Shown here piece by piece: positions 44,346-56,120 of a stretch of 64,000 bases of DNA. The stretch covers positions 1,232,221,070-1,232,285,069 of the forward strand of contig CM062819.1 in the NCBI GenBank assembly GCA_031772625.1, given 5' to 3'. The DNA is from Pinus tabuliformis. Lineage: Eukaryota; Streptophyta; Pinopsida; Pinales; Pinaceae. Under the pieces are notes generated by a model that saw only the letters and a list, made by a program, of their open reading frames with translations, was not told the DNA's origin and did no database searches. How positions within the stretch are numbered: the stretch's first letter is position 1; every line of letters begins with the position of its first letter. Made by a program: the position numbers and the translations under genes.

Positions 44346-45068
44346 AAGAAGGCATTTGCATGGGACTATACAGATATGAAAGGGATTCATCCCAACTTAT
44401 GCACTTACTGCATTTATTTGAAAGATGGTTGCAAACCAATTATATAATTGCAGCACTGCATGAACCCTACGCTGAAGGAGGTATTGAAAGAAGAATTACA
44501 AAAACTCCTGAGTGCTAACTTTATTTATCCGATATCTGACAGTGAGTGGGTGTCTTCGCTTGTCATTTTTCCTAAGAAGAATGGCAAATGTAGAGTCTGT
44601 GTGGATTACAGAGAACTCAATAAGGCCACTCAAAAGAACCATTTTCCTTTATCATTCATAGATCAGGTCCTTGAAACCCTTTATGGGAAAAAGTTTTTTT
44701 CATTTTTAGATGGGTTTAGTGGCTACAACTAGATACAGATTGCCTAGAAGATTAGGATAAAACAACCTTTACTTGCCCTTTGGGAACTTTCACATACAGA
44801 GTACTCCCTTTTGGACTCTACAATGCGCCAACAACCTTTTAGAGGGCCATACTAGGAATTTTTTCTGATTTGTTGAATGACTGCCTTGAAATCTTCATGG
44901 ATGATTTTACACCTTATGGTGATGCTTTTGAAACAACATTAGCTAATTTAGAAAAATTATTGGAACATTGTGTACAAACTAATGTTTCTTTGAGCACGGA
45001 AAAATGTCACATGATGATGATTGAAGGGATCATGCTAGGACACTACATTTATGCTGATGGGATCAAGG
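44346..45068 (+). pseudogene. Element 4 reverse transcriptase, truncated
   Basis: Readable motifs: RVCVDYRELNKATQKNHFP, FSFLDGFSGYN (44448-44732), a frameshift region (44733-44860), then EIFMDDFTPYG with the catalytic DD, LANLEKLLEHCVQTNVSL, and EGIMLGHYIYADGIKVD, where it stops at about 45068. The thumb end, RNase H and integrase core that should follow are absent; copia DNA begins instead. Confidence 0.8.
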
Positions 45069-45077
45069 TAGACCTTT

Positions 45078-45483
45078 CTGCAATATCTTCTTCCTCTTCC
45101 ATCTTCAAACTTTCAAATTGTCTTCTGTGAGTTTGAAGCTTTGCCTTTTTGACTTTTGAGTCTCCATCGTACAAGCTAACTAGCTTCTCCCACATTTCTC
45201 TGGCAGAGTTACAGTGCATGATTTTTGTAAACTCGGAATCAGTGATTCCACTAGTGATAGAGTTCATGGCTTTTGCATTTGCAATGTAGGCTTTCCTCTC
45301 GTCTTGGTCTGTTGGAAGAGTGGAAGTCGCTCGGTATTCAGTTTGACAAAAATGCCAGACTTCAGGTCCAAGGGACATTAAATAGTAAGTCATTCTTTTC
45401 TTCCAAAACCCAAAGTTAGTGCCATCAAACAGAGGAGGTTTTCCTGATGCTTCATGATTTTTCATCATGGTTGCTGATCCTTC
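45078..45483 (-). pseudogene. Copia Gag N-terminus (UBN2-type)
   Basis: The minus-strand ORF begins MMKNHEASGKPPLFDGTNFG and continues FWKKRMTYYLMSLGPEVW, then ITSGITDSEFTKIMHCNSAREMWEKLVSLYDG and KMEEEEDIAE. This is the DUF4219/UBN2 Gag of plant copia elements. It is open for about 130 residues, then ends at the rearrangement junction; the last few codons (after EEDIAE) come from element 4. Confidence 0.82.
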
Positions 45484-45508
45484 TTCAAGCTGTTAGGTTA
45501 GAATGAAG

Positions 45509-45527
45509 AAGCCTGCTCTGATACTAA
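45509..45527 (-). other. Copia primer-binding site
   Basis: Minus-strand TAGTATCAGAGCAGGC, two bases from the LTR end; it matches the TGGTATCAGAGC site for initiator tRNA-Met. Confidence 0.75.
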
Positions 45528-45528
45528 T

Positions 45529-47392
45529 TGTTGGAAATACTGAGAGGGGGGGTGAATCAGTATTTCTTTTTCCCACTATTGTTTTACCAGTTAAAACATA
45601 TTTATTCAGAACACAAGATGAACAGCAAGAATAAATGCTTTTATTAATATAAACTGTGCAGTAAAATAGATACAATATATAGATGGTTGCAATCAGTTGC
45701 CAAGCTCCAACTTGGACTTTGGTGAGGCTCCAACCTCCAGAGCACCAACTCTATTTTGCCAAGACACCAATCTTGGACTTAGGAGCACAAACTCTCAAGG
45801 ACTTCAATCCTTCCTACTTCTGAGGCTTCAACCCCAAGGACTCCAATCCTACTTACCAAGGCACTGTTTGATGGTAATCTTTTGCTCTCAGAACTCTTCT
45901 CTGCTGAGTTCTGTCTATTTACAGCTTCACTGTAGTCTCCAGGCTACAGTATCAATGACAACCAGTCTTCTTAAGAATGAGTCTTTACAACTCTGCACAC
46001 TACCCACACATAGTCTCCAATAGCCATTTTTCTCTCTGATAATGTCTTCACACAACTTTAGTCAATCTTCTGTTAGCTGCACTAAACTCTGTATAAAGAA
46101 CAATTTTCTATTCAAGCTTATGTTCTCATTGTCACAGTGAATGCTTCAGCATGACTGTTTTTCTACTAGCTGTTTCTCCCCTTCGACTGCCTACTATTCT
46201 ATTGGTCCTTCATCCTCTAGCATATTTCAGCAGCTTTCAGCAGCTGTAACGGCCTTCACAGCGTATTTCAGCAACTTTCAGCAGCTGTAGTAACAACAGA
46301 AATCGCAACAACAACTACAGCAACAGCAGCAACAACAGCACCAACAACAGCAACAGCAACACCAACAGCAGCTACAGCAACAACAACAACAGCTACAGCA
46401 ACACCAACAGCAGCTACAGCAACAGCAACAATAGCTACAGCAACAGCAACAGCAGCTACAGCAACACCAACAGCAGCTACAACAACAGCAACAACAGCTA
46501 CAACAACACCAACAACAACTACAACAACAACAACAACAGCTACAGCAATAGCAACAGCAGCTACAGCAACCAACAGCAGCTACAGCAACAGCAACAACAG
46601 CTACAGCAACAACAACAGCAACTACAGCAACACCAACAGCAGCTACAGCAACAGCAACAGCAGCTACAACAACAGCAACAGCAGCTACAGCAACACCAAC
46701 AACAGCTACAGCAACAGCAACAACAGCTACAACAACACCAACAATTCTCTGTTTTTACTGTTTTATACATTCTCATGCCTTTGTCCGTTCATTTCCACTT
46801 ACTCAATGGCTCTTTGGCTTCCTCCTCGCTCGCTTGAGCTTCGGCTTCCTCAACACTCGCTTGACCTTCCAGCTTCCCTCCTCCATTCGCTTTATCTTCC
46901 TCATGATTACCTTCGATTGATGGTGTCACGAAAATATAATGTCGTCGCGGAGGTGTTTTAGCACCGCGGAAATATAATGTCATCGCGGAGGTGTTTCAGC
47001 AACGCCGAAACTGGTGTTTCAGCAACGCTGAAACTGGTGTATCGGCAAATTTTTGACAAGTGTCGGTGTTTCAGCAACGGAGAAATTGGTGTTTCAGCAA
47101 CTTTTCTCCAGGGGTTTCAACAGTGTTCAACAACTGTTTCAGCAATGGTGTATTCCGCCTGCTATATATATATATAATTATGCTTTGATACCATATACAC
47201 TATAATCCTCCCGATGGCTTTGTGTGCACCTTCTCTTTGGCATATACCGATGGCTCTATATATATTGCTCCTCTTGGCTCCTCTTGCTCCATCTGCTCCT
47301 CTCGGTCCATTTGCTCCTCTTGGCTTCGATATGCTCTGTCTCCTCCTCTTGAATATTGCCATATTGACATCAATGACAATCTGTGTCCAACA
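45529..47392 (-). repeat. Copia LTR (5' LTR), 1.86 kb
   Basis: Plus-strand ends TGTTGGA and TCCAACA are exact inverted repeats. It contains a 450-bp CAG/CAA minisatellite (46289-46742), CTTGGA/CTCCAA-rich stretches (45700-45850), and a TATA run (47163-47176) that could be the promoter for minus-strand transcription. The partner LTR is not in the window. Confidence 0.78.
46289..46742. repeat. CAACAGCAGCTACAG minisatellite
   Basis: Built from CAACAG, CAGCTACAG and CAACACCAACAG words in changing order, about 450 bp with few interruptions. The long chance ORFs on the minus strand here (alanine/valine-rich and cysteine-rich) are translations of this repeat and not genes. Confidence 0.92.
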
Positions 47393-47664
47393 GGGCTCTC
47401 TTATATGATTCAAGATTCAAGGACTTCAAGAGTAAGCTCTGCACCAGATGGCTAGGTCCTTATGAGGTAGATACAATATTTGACAATGGGACTGCCAATT
47501 TGGTTACCATTGATAGTGCAAGGACACCATTTCTTGCAAATGGGCGCCGTCTTTGGTTATATCATAAACCAGCTTCAAGGGATTCATTTGTTAACATTGT
47601 CGTGAATTCAAATCTTCAGATTACAGGAGCAAGGGAAAACCTCTCCGTGCTGCCAAAATTCTAA
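47393..47664 (+). pseudogene. Element 4 integrase C-terminal tail
   Basis: Reads GALLYDSRFKDFK-like, TRWLGPYEVDTIFDNG, NLVTID, FLANGRRLWLYHK, ending LSVLPKF and a stop at 47662-47664. It is the end of pol. The same segment is seen at 63860-63990, where it follows a full integrase core. Integrity is good from the copia junction onward. Confidence 0.8.
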
Positions 47665-48551
47665 TTTTTCAATAAGTGTAACAGCTAAAAACCAACCTCT
47701 ATCGATGGCTATTAAACTTGCTAAAAATAAAATAAAATAATAATAATAAGAAGAAGAAAACTAAAAAAAAAAATAAAATAAAAAAATAAAATAATCTGGC
47801 TATGAAAACCTCTTCTAGGCACAGATATTCAATTTCTGTAACATTTGAAAACCACTCTTTGGTGGATGTTACACACTCTGAAACAACATTTGTTATTTCA
47901 AGCATATCTTACAATAATGTTGTTACATGATTGTTTTTTTTCTTTTCTTTTATCTTTTGTGGAAACCAATAATACATAACAGTCATGTTGGTTGTTGCAT
48001 CTGTAACAACTAACGACTTCTAGAAATAATCCAAGTAAATTATTTATTGTGATGCACAACTCGCATCACCATGATTCGGGAGTAGTTGCCTTGACCGCTG
48101 GAATTAAATTCGCGCACCTCGTCACCAATTTCTTCTCTCCACGTCACACCAGGTATGTCATGAAATGGTAATATCACTATCCTCTTTTATTTAGTAATTA
48201 TGGAAATATAATGTGACATCTCTTTGGCGACCGAGGTCGATCATCACATTTAAGACGGGGGGGATGAATTACATGATGACATTACCTTTGCATGACTTGT
48301 GAGCATTTAAAAACCAAAACCAAAGTATGATGATCTTGTAATCATTATCATTTAATGATCGATCATGCCGAAAAAGGGAATTGTACCTCAGACTAGACCT
48401 TCCATAACTTAGCATTAATAAGGAAACGTTATTGCGCAGTACGAATCCTGATTTCAAATCCTGATTTGAAATTCCTGCCTATGTCACCCTACCATTTACA
48501 CACTATTGAAGCATTGCATCCTCATTCATAGCTCTCAGATAGAAGTGGAGG
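47665..48551. other. Spacer between integrase and the env-position ORF
   Basis: AT-rich, non-coding; an A-rich stretch at 47725-47790 is followed by several TGTAACA/GTTGTTACA words (47835-48015). Confidence 0.5.
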
Positions 48552-51388
48552 AGAATAGTTTGCAGAGCTAGAACAACTGAGCATTGTGCCGACTGCTTCA
48601 AAATTTCTCAAGGAGGAGAAGAGAGGAGAACAACATTGAAACTGTGTAGCAATGGGTGGGGGAACAATTCGACATGAACCAAGATCAACAAAGGCATTGG
48701 AAAACTACCCTGAAGCATGCCAAATTTTTAAAGACACAGGTTGGTTTGAGTTTTTCCAAAGGTTGGAAGGATTAGATGGGGCAATTGCTATGGAATTCGT
48801 GAAGAATTTAAAGAGGAATCAAATGGAGGTCCAGGGATAAAAGTTGGAAGTTATAGAAGAGGCAATTACCCGTGTGACAACATTACCAATAGAGGGTAAA
48901 AGGTGGTTTAATAGAAAAATTAATGACCCATCCTTGAAGGAGGATTTTCTCCAAGGGGAGGAGTGACTGGTCAAGAAAGGAAGAGGGATTGACAGGTTGT
49001 CGCTTCCCCAGCCATGGGCCGATGTCGCCCTTTACCTCATCAAGTATATTACCTATGAGGGAAGGGAAACAATTGTATTCAATTACCACTTCCCGTTGCT
49101 TAATCACCTCTGACATTGATACTTAATAAACCTCCCGTAATTTTTGCTAGAAAATATCAGGCATATGGTTGCAGACATGAAGACAACTGCGCATCCAGAG
49201 ACTTGCATCACAAACCACGAACTCCTCAAGCTAATTTTGCTAGATGCCCTAAGTCACTAGGGCAGGAGCTGGAATGAATTCATGAGAAAAAAGGTTAGGA
49301 CTACCTGCAGGAAGCAAACTGGGATGTCTAAGGTAGCTCCAGCGAAAATCAAGGAGCAACCCCAGCCCTTGAAAGTAAGGGTTGGAAAGAGACCAGTTGA
49401 CAAGCCAATTGGTAATAAGTGGCCGAAACAGAGAATAAGGGTTAGTGGGCACCCAGAGTCCCCATCCATGTCTAAGAAGAACAAGGAGGCAATGAGGTAG
49501 GAAGATGAAGAGCAGGCTTGAATGCAGGAACCTTCCTCACTAGGTAAGAACGAGACCCAATCCTTGCTGCTTAAAATTGAAAGTTTAGAAAGAGAAAATG
49601 AAAAGCTAAGGAAGCAGTTAGCAAAGGATAAGGTAGAGGCAAGGGCCCTGGGGTTAGATACTTTGGCTAAGGCTATAGATAGGGTCAATGAGGAAAATGT
49701 TCCGGGTGCTATGTGAACGGCCTGTGCTAAGGAGCTAGTGGCATCGAGGTATAGAGTATGTGCAATGGACACCATTTCGAGGGAAAAAAAAATTGAGTCC
49801 TGGGAACCTGACGCACAAAAACCTATTGAAGACGCTACTGTTAAAAAAGAATGAGCAACTGAGACGGAGTATTCCACAGAAAGTAATTTGGTAGTTGATA
49901 CACAGAAACCCTTGGTTGCCACTGCTGTTACACAGGAACCAATAGTGTAAACATAATTTAACCGAGAAGAAAAAGAAAAAGCTGATATACATGAACCTGT
50001 GGTTGATAATTATATTACATAAGAACCAACAGTGGAAACAGAAGCTAACCAAGGGGAAAATGATACATAAATACCTATGGATGAAATTGTTGTTACATAA
50101 GAACCAGCAGTGGAAGTGAAAGCTAACCAAAGAGAAAAAGAAGCTGTTACACAAGAACCCATTGATGTCGCTGCTGTTACAAAAGAACCAAAAGCCGAAA
50201 TGGAGTATTTTCACCCTCAGGAGGCTATTAAACCTTCAATTGTTAGTGCATGTGGGAGAACACTGGGTCCTGATGAAAGATGGTGTTCTGAAAGAATGTT
50301 GTTGATACCAGAATTAAAGAAATGGAAGTAGCAAGCGCTCTCTCTGCAAGAAGGAATGATATCACTTAAGGCACATAAAAAGATGATGGATTCACTCAGG
50401 GAGAAATGGTTAAAGGAAGAATGGGAGAGGGAATGGGAAGAGTGGAGGCGTAAGGAAGCCATGAAGAAGAAAAATGAACAAATACAACTGTTATAGCGAC
50501 AGGTTCTGGATCTAACAAATGATAAGACGAAACTTCGTGAACTTGCCTTGAACCTGTTAGGATATAGGAGGCCTTCCCCATCATATCCAGTGTTCCTATG
50601 GGAACGTTATCATTTGTTTCAGTTAAAAGCAGTCTTTGAAAACATACCTTATTTGGGTTCTTCTACCCGTACTTTTCTTGAAATTTTTCGTACTTGTGAT
50701 TTTGATGAACAAATCTTACTTTGTGAGTTGTTTTCGCATAACATGACGTGTGAATATGCCAGTACAAAGATGGTGGCAAGTGTTTTCTCCTATATGGGGG
50801 ATTTGCTGTTGCGAGGCTTCCTTTCTTTTATGAGGGATCAAATTGAATGACATCTGGCCATGAAATCAGCCGAGACTAATGAAGAAAGGGCAGCATTATG
50901 GATCATGGAAGAACCAAAATTAATTTATGAATTGAGACGAGTTTAATCTATTCTTGAGTACCTTGGGGATCAGGGAATAGTCAGCTACTTATAGAAAAAG
51001 GATTGTGGGGATTTTCCTCAATTTGTATGCACAAATGAAAAGTCAAGTACTAACAAGGTTCCTTAAGCGCACCGAGGCCTATAGTGTTGGATTACAAGAA
51101 GGAGATCCTTTTGAGTTCAGGAATTTTGTGGTTGTTGTTACACAAGTACCCGAATATGCTTGGGTGGTGCAGACATTGGGAGCCTTCTGGATCGGAATTA
51201 GATTCAAATTTCCTCTGATTTGGTTACCGATGGAAGAATACCAATCAGATTACCACTTGTGCGACTATGAAGAAGAATCCTGGCCGCAACAGCTGATGGC
51301 TACTCAGGGGTACAAGTCTCCTAGTGAAGACATTGCTGGTGCCTATAATTTTACAGACTCGCATCAGAGGTATAGTAGGAGAAGCTGA
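48552..51388 (+). pseudogene. Env-position third ORF of element 4, gymnosperm-type unknown family
   Basis: From the ATG at 48652 (MGGGTIRHEPRSTKALENYP) it reads through TGWFEFFQRLEGLDGAIAMEF, then, past a TAA at about 48838, EVIEEAITRVTTLPIEGKRWF. Later parts are a basic region (49282-49500), a coiled coil (SLLLKIESLERENEKLRKQL, about 49555-49620), and a repeated V-V-T-Q-E-P unit region (49880-50230). A charged helix (50340-50480) and a helical C-terminal domain (50548-51390, RRPSPSYPVFLWERYHLFQ, FDEQILLCELFSHNM) finish it. About 900 codons in all, with roughly ten stops and a few frameshifts. I recognise no envelope features (no signal peptide or transmembrane segment). The W-x-x-F...E..I.......P..G.RWF core is shared with 34256-36110. 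Confidence 0.55.
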
Positions 51389-51430
51389 GGTTTTGCAAGG
51401 GGACATGTAATTTCTTCAGTTGGGGGGAAA
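51389..51430 (+). other. Element 4 polypurine tract and short spacer
   Basis: CTTCAGTTGGGGGGAAA ends directly at the right LTR (51431), a near-ideal plus-strand primer. Confidence 0.8.
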
Positions 51431-52718
51431 TGTTGGGTGTAGTTTTTATACCTATTTCCTATACTTTGTTTCCCTAGTTTTGATCCTCTTTCCCTCCATG
51501 CCAACAAAAATTTACATGTTAATCACCTTTTCCTTATTATAAACAACCTATTTTTCCATTTTTGCTAAATATAATGATGGAATATTCTTTTTTTATGGCT
51601 AAATGGGGTAAGCATTGGAGAAGTATTTTGCATCCTCTCCTCTTTTTTTGGTGTTTCTTGTGAGAATGAGGTTATGGAATGAACAATCGCACTAATCAAT
51701 TAAGACTAGGATGGAACAGATTGCTGTTACACTCTGTTTGTTGTTACAGGTGTTTCTGTTACACCACGTGCTATTACAGGTTACTATTCTTACACCTCGG
51801 GTGCCGTTACAAGGTTATTGTCACCTGGAGATTGTTGTTACATCCCAAACCGTCATTTGACCATAGGATGTTGTTACATTGTAGTTGGCAAAGTCGTGGG
51901 TACTATTCCATGCAACAATTATTGGAAGTTGTGAATTGTTTATTTAGAAAGTAACATATCCAAGCGGTTGTGATCTTAACCAATGTATTTGAATAGAATT
52001 TTTATTTAGGAACTGGTTATAACGATTTCTATTTTATGATCAACATGAGAATCATGAGATTCTCATGATTGATCTATTCCTGATTTTGGGTATGTAACAA
52101 CTATAAGAGAAAATTAGTCTCTCATGTATGGGGATGACATAGAGAGCACTGTTATTTGATCTTGTATATTTTAATTGTTTTAATATCAAAGACACTGTGG
52201 TGATGATGTTTCTAAGTTGATTCTTTAACTAATCTCATTTCATTCCCGCGCCCCTGCTAGGGAGGAAGGGCCCTCCTCTTTAGCAAGGACTGCAGTGGTA
52301 GAGTAGTTGTACATTATTGTCTCTTTCTTTTATTGTTTATATGGTTTTTTGTTGTCGCTGTATAAATTGTAGAATATATCTACTTCAGTTCTGAAATTAT
52401 GTTATGATGTTACACCGATTTGATTAGAAGTATGGTAGTTGACCAGTTGGTGTAATTATTAGTACAATGTGTGGCACGCCTTTCCTCTGGTAATCGTGAA
52501 GTGTGATTTCATTTCTGTAGAGTATTTTAATTTCTGCATGAATGATTTAATTTTTTCAATTGATTCAATGACATTCTTTACTGTTTTCTTTTTTCATTCT
52601 TGGTTGTAGTGTATTGGCACAGACAGTGCAAACTCCATTGAAATAGTAGAACTGCCCTGGGTTGACAAATAAATGGTTGCAGTCTTGGTCAATTAGGATT
52701 GATTAAAACAACACTACA
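51431..52718 (+). repeat. Element 4 right LTR
   Basis: 1,288 bp; matches 39539-40851 with small indels and substitutions. It keeps the GTTGTTACA block (51720-51880) and the GGGAGGAAGGGCCCTCCTC palindrome. Followed by the ATAAG target copy. Confidence 0.88.
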
Positions 52719-52723
52719 ATAAG

Positions 52724-55160
52724 CATGTTTTAATTCCATGTTATTATATCACATAGATCCAAGCACATTATACGCTCACTAACAATACAGGTACCATCAA
52801 GCTACAACAAATGTATCGATCCACCAAGGTACCATCTGGACTATTTGCCAAGGTACCTACTCAACACATCGATGATCCAAGTGTCATTTATATATATGTA
52901 CATAAGCACAAAAATATATATGTACAAGAGCATGAGATTAACTTTATCAAATGAGGGTTATCATGTAATCACAAGGAGAGCATATAGGGTTATCAAAACC
53001 TTAAATAAGAAATTAAACTTTAGATATTCAAGACCTAGTTAGGGTCACAATCATAGTGTAAGCAATCAACTTGGGTTACACTTTCATGCCCTAGACACTT
53101 ACAACAACCTTTTCTAGGGTTTTGTTACAAATCTTACATATTATCATCGAAAATTTAATATTAAACTTTAGATATCCAAAAACTAATCCATGTTAGGGTT
53201 TCAACCATAATGGAAGAATCTAGGGTTTCTTTCTCAAGTCCTATAATCTTATTTTAACTTTACTAGGGTTTTTATCATAAACCCTAGATAATATCATCAA
53301 ATCCTAACAAGCTAGGGTTTTATCGTATGCCCAACAACAAACCCTAAAAATTAGGGTTTCACCAAAGTGAATAAATAACAAAATATAGTTATTACAAGGG
53401 TTGATTTAATCTAAATATCAAACACCTTATCAATATAAGAATCTTTATGATTCTATGGTAAAACCTTAGAGATGATAGAGTCATTATCATAAATAGATTT
53501 TAAAGACAAATTGATCATACCTACTCATATGATGGGGACCTGCTACAAATCTTAGAATTTTAAACATACCTTGAGTTGCTTCTTCTACAAACTTTGAAAG
53601 GACTCCCTCTTGAAGGGATACCTCTTATCATGACAACATCTTCATGGTCCATCTCCATATGAGTCTACTTTTATTAGAGTTTCCAAGGATCCAACTTGAT
53701 TACCAAGTCTTTATTCATCATACTCTTCATAAGATCAACACATCTTACTTATTAAGTACCTGCAACATTTACTAACAAGTACCACCAAGAAAAATATACA
53801 AGAGCATAAACATGATTAGGGATTCCATGGAAACTTTATGATTTCCAGATCAAACCCTAAGTTACCTTTCGAAACATCAACCCTATAGTTTTAATTTCAA
53901 TTCCCATTCTACCTTTACTAGGGGTAGTCATTTCTCCATAGACTACCTACAAACCCTAAAGACCAAAAGATAGGGTTTCTATGAGGAAACAAAATAAAAT
54001 AGGGTTAGGATTTCCAAATACCAACTAGTGTTTACACAAAGACTTAGATGCTAACAATATTTAACAATATGAAGATTAAATAACCCAAAATCCTAATCCA
54101 AATTAGACCTTACATGAATAAAGAAATTATATGTACCTCAAGAACTACATACCTCAATTCTCCAAGATTACAAGATGTTTGCTGCAAATGTTTCTTCAAG
54201 ATGCCATGATCTTCTTGCTATCCTTAAGAGAGAGAAAACTTCCAACTATGCCAAAGCCAAAGGTTTCCTTCAAAGGTTATGCAACTTCCATTGATGTCAT
54301 GATTCTTCAAATGGTAGTGTCAATTCAAGATGCTCTCCTTCAAGATGACAAGATACTTGCTTGTGAGAAACAACAACTCTTATAATTCAAACTAACTCAT
54401 TGAGTTTAAGGATTTCTCCATGTCACACAAAATTTTTCTTTTAGTAATCGATCTCGTACCTTTTGACACTAGAGATCTGATATACTTGTAACCTTCCATT
54501 TCAATTTAAATCCTTAAGATAGGGCTTTTAGTAATTAGAAAGGTAGCTTTAATACTTTCCCAAATAATACAAATTCACTCTTCTTCAATGTAACACAATT
54601 TGTAGGAGAGAGGGCCTGCTATTATCCTTGGTGATGACTGATATATATATCTTAGAATTTTTTGAAAATGATTCTCGACCTCTTAGGGTTATTGTAGGTT
54701 TGGATCATACCTTCCAAGTTGGCTTAAAATGCCTCTATACAGTTCGGTCTTGTTTCATTTTCAAGTGAATTTATTGTTGGATGTTAGGGATTATTTATCT
54801 TCCACAAAAGATATCATAAATTTGTAATCTAGCTACCCTTATAAGCTTGCACAAAACCTTACTATTTTTCGTATAATTTCAAGACACTTAGACAATGCAC
54901 AGACCTTCGACCCCTTTTCAAGATACTTGATCTTGAATGGGATAGTCACTTAGTTTTTTGAAACCTTGAAAAGGTGACATGAATACTCCTTTAAAGTTTT
55001 CAGCCTTCTAGCCTAGGTTTGCCACCTAATTCCAGAGGTAAAGTGGCCCAGAAATATGCTTCAAGCTCTGATCTAAAGGATGATGTATATATATTTCCTT
55101 TTGGATAAACTTGAAACCCTTAGTCTTCTAAACAATAGTGATCCTTTTGCTTCCTATTCC
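52724..55160. other. No supported gene; cluster of AAACCCTA/TAGGGTTT words
   Basis: AT-rich DNA. Between about 53025 and 54010 I count around fifteen AAACCCTA or TAGGGTTT-type words on both strands (for example near 53115, 53210, 53265, 53280, 53313, 53340, 53352, 53863, 53952, 53975). They are scattered and not in tandem. The ORF at 54131-54385 has no pattern. Confidence 0.45.
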
Positions 55161-55186
55161 ACTAACCTTAGCTCTGATGCCATGTT
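55161..55186 (-). other. tRNA-iMet-like primer-site candidate
   Basis: Minus strand reads ATCAACATGGCATCAGAGCT, i.e. a possible LTR end (…AACA) followed by TGG(C)ATCAGAGC. No matching LTR pair was found in the window, so this may be a truncated element or chance. Confidence 0.3.
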
Positions 55187-55599
55187 GATAAATCCTTAGG
55201 GAAACATTGGGTTATTTGTTAACTTGATTTCTCTTTACATGACAATTCATATTCCTTGTCAGATAGTTGAAAATCTAAACTACTATCTTCATCAAATTTA
55301 TAATCGAAGGAGAGGAAATTGTTTTTAAAATAAAACTTGATTGCTTTCCTTGAATCTGTGATGGTGATAGATAAAACTGAAGGAAGAATTTCTCATTCTA
55401 GGAAAACCATCAAATTTAACCATGTCACTCTATTATTCTTTGCCTTCAAATAAACTTGCCTTTGTATACTTTTACCTTTCCTTTTCATGGTATTTTAAGG
55501 TAATGTGAAGGCCTATTCCTTTCTTTCACACTACAATTCATGGTTGTCCATAAATCTGTCATGGTGATTTCCTATGCAAGAAATGATCAAGCCATGGCT

Positions 55600-56120
55600 C
55601 TTTTCTAATTCTACAATTTCTTATTTATAGTAGAAGTAGCATCATCTTCTTCAAAAGTGAATCTAGGAGCTTCTCCATTCAAATCTAAGCTGGAAACTAC
55701 TTCAAGATTGGTTTCATCATCTTTAAGAGTTGGACATAGACCTTGTTTAATTAGCCTTTGTTCATCCAAAAATTTCCCGATCTCTTGAATAATGGGAAGG
55801 CATCATTTAGGAACACATTCCCAACATGTTCATAATGCTTGAATAAAATTTGTAAAAGATGAAAACATCTCCTTTCCAAGGATATTAGACCAATTCCTTG
55901 CATTTCCATTTAGACTTATATTCAAAAATTTAATTAAAACATCTTCATCAAAGAGTTTGTCATTCTTGTTAAATTACATAAATGCAAAGAGGTGCTATGT
56001 GACTGAATCATTTTACCCATGGACTCTTGGAATTTATTCTACATCTATCCTGGGATGTTCATGAGGAAAGTCTTGGGTATTTACGTAAATTTTATAGGTA
56101 CCCTCTGCTATTATCACAAC
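55600..56120 (-). pseudogene. Ty3-type Gag capsid relic
   Basis: Minus-strand translation (one main frame with stops) gives LFAFM-x-FNKNDKLFDEDVLI, KFLNISLNGNARNWSNILGK and MFSSFTNFIQAL, followed by CPTLKDDETNLEVVSSLDL and an acidic end. This is a capsid pattern (hydrophobic helix, L.G.A..W, F..F). No protease or RT follows to the left. Confidence 0.5.

Larger units (their letters stand above)
45069..47392 (-). mobile_element. 5' end of a Ty1/copia element (LTR, PBS, gag start), truncated
   Basis: On the minus strand from right to left: a 1.86-kb LTR (45529-47392) with perfect TGTTGGA/TCCAACA ends, a tRNA-iMet-type PBS (GTATCAGAGCAGGC, 45509-45526), and the gag N-terminus (to 45078). The element then breaks off against element 4 RT. 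Only the LTR side has a clean junction, with the integrase C-terminus at 47393. The rest of the copia element and the RNase H/integrase core of element 4 are missing, so an insertion was followed by one deletion. Confidence 0.78.
39539..52718 (+). mobile_element. Element 4: Athila-like Ty3 LTR retrotransposon with an env-position ORF
   Basis: LTRs 39539-40851 and 51431-52718 start TGTTGGGTGTAG and end CACTACA. The target duplication ATAAG is exact (39534-39538, 52719-52723). PBS (tRNA-Asp-type) follows the left LTR and a strong PPT (GTTGGGGGGAAA) precedes the right one. Plus-strand order: gag, protease, RT (FMDDF), then a foreign copia piece (45069-47392) replacing RNase H and integrase core, the integrase C-terminus, and a long third ORF. 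RT style, PBS type and the extra ORF between integrase and 3' LTR fit the Athila group. Dead, but with fairly similar LTRs. Confidence 0.87.

Noticed and set aside
46268-46776. Long minus-strand ORFs rich in Ala/Val or Cys
   Set aside because: They are translations of the CAG/CAA minisatellite in different frames; no start context or domain.
45529-47392. CAG-type repeat array considered as a CRISPR-like array
   Set aside because: No constant repeat with unique spacers; words alternate irregularly, and the context is a plant copia LTR.
49257-49922. 221-aa minus-strand ORF
   Set aside because: Exact antisense shadow of the coiled-coil part of the element 4 third ORF.
48652-51388. Element 4 third ORF as a viral-type envelope
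   Set aside because: Position fits, but no signal peptide, transmembrane segment or cleavage-like motif is visible; coiled coil and charged repeats point to something else.
54131-54385. 84-aa plus-strand ORF considered as a gene
   Set aside because: AT-rich chance ORF without domain, promoter or neighbouring support.
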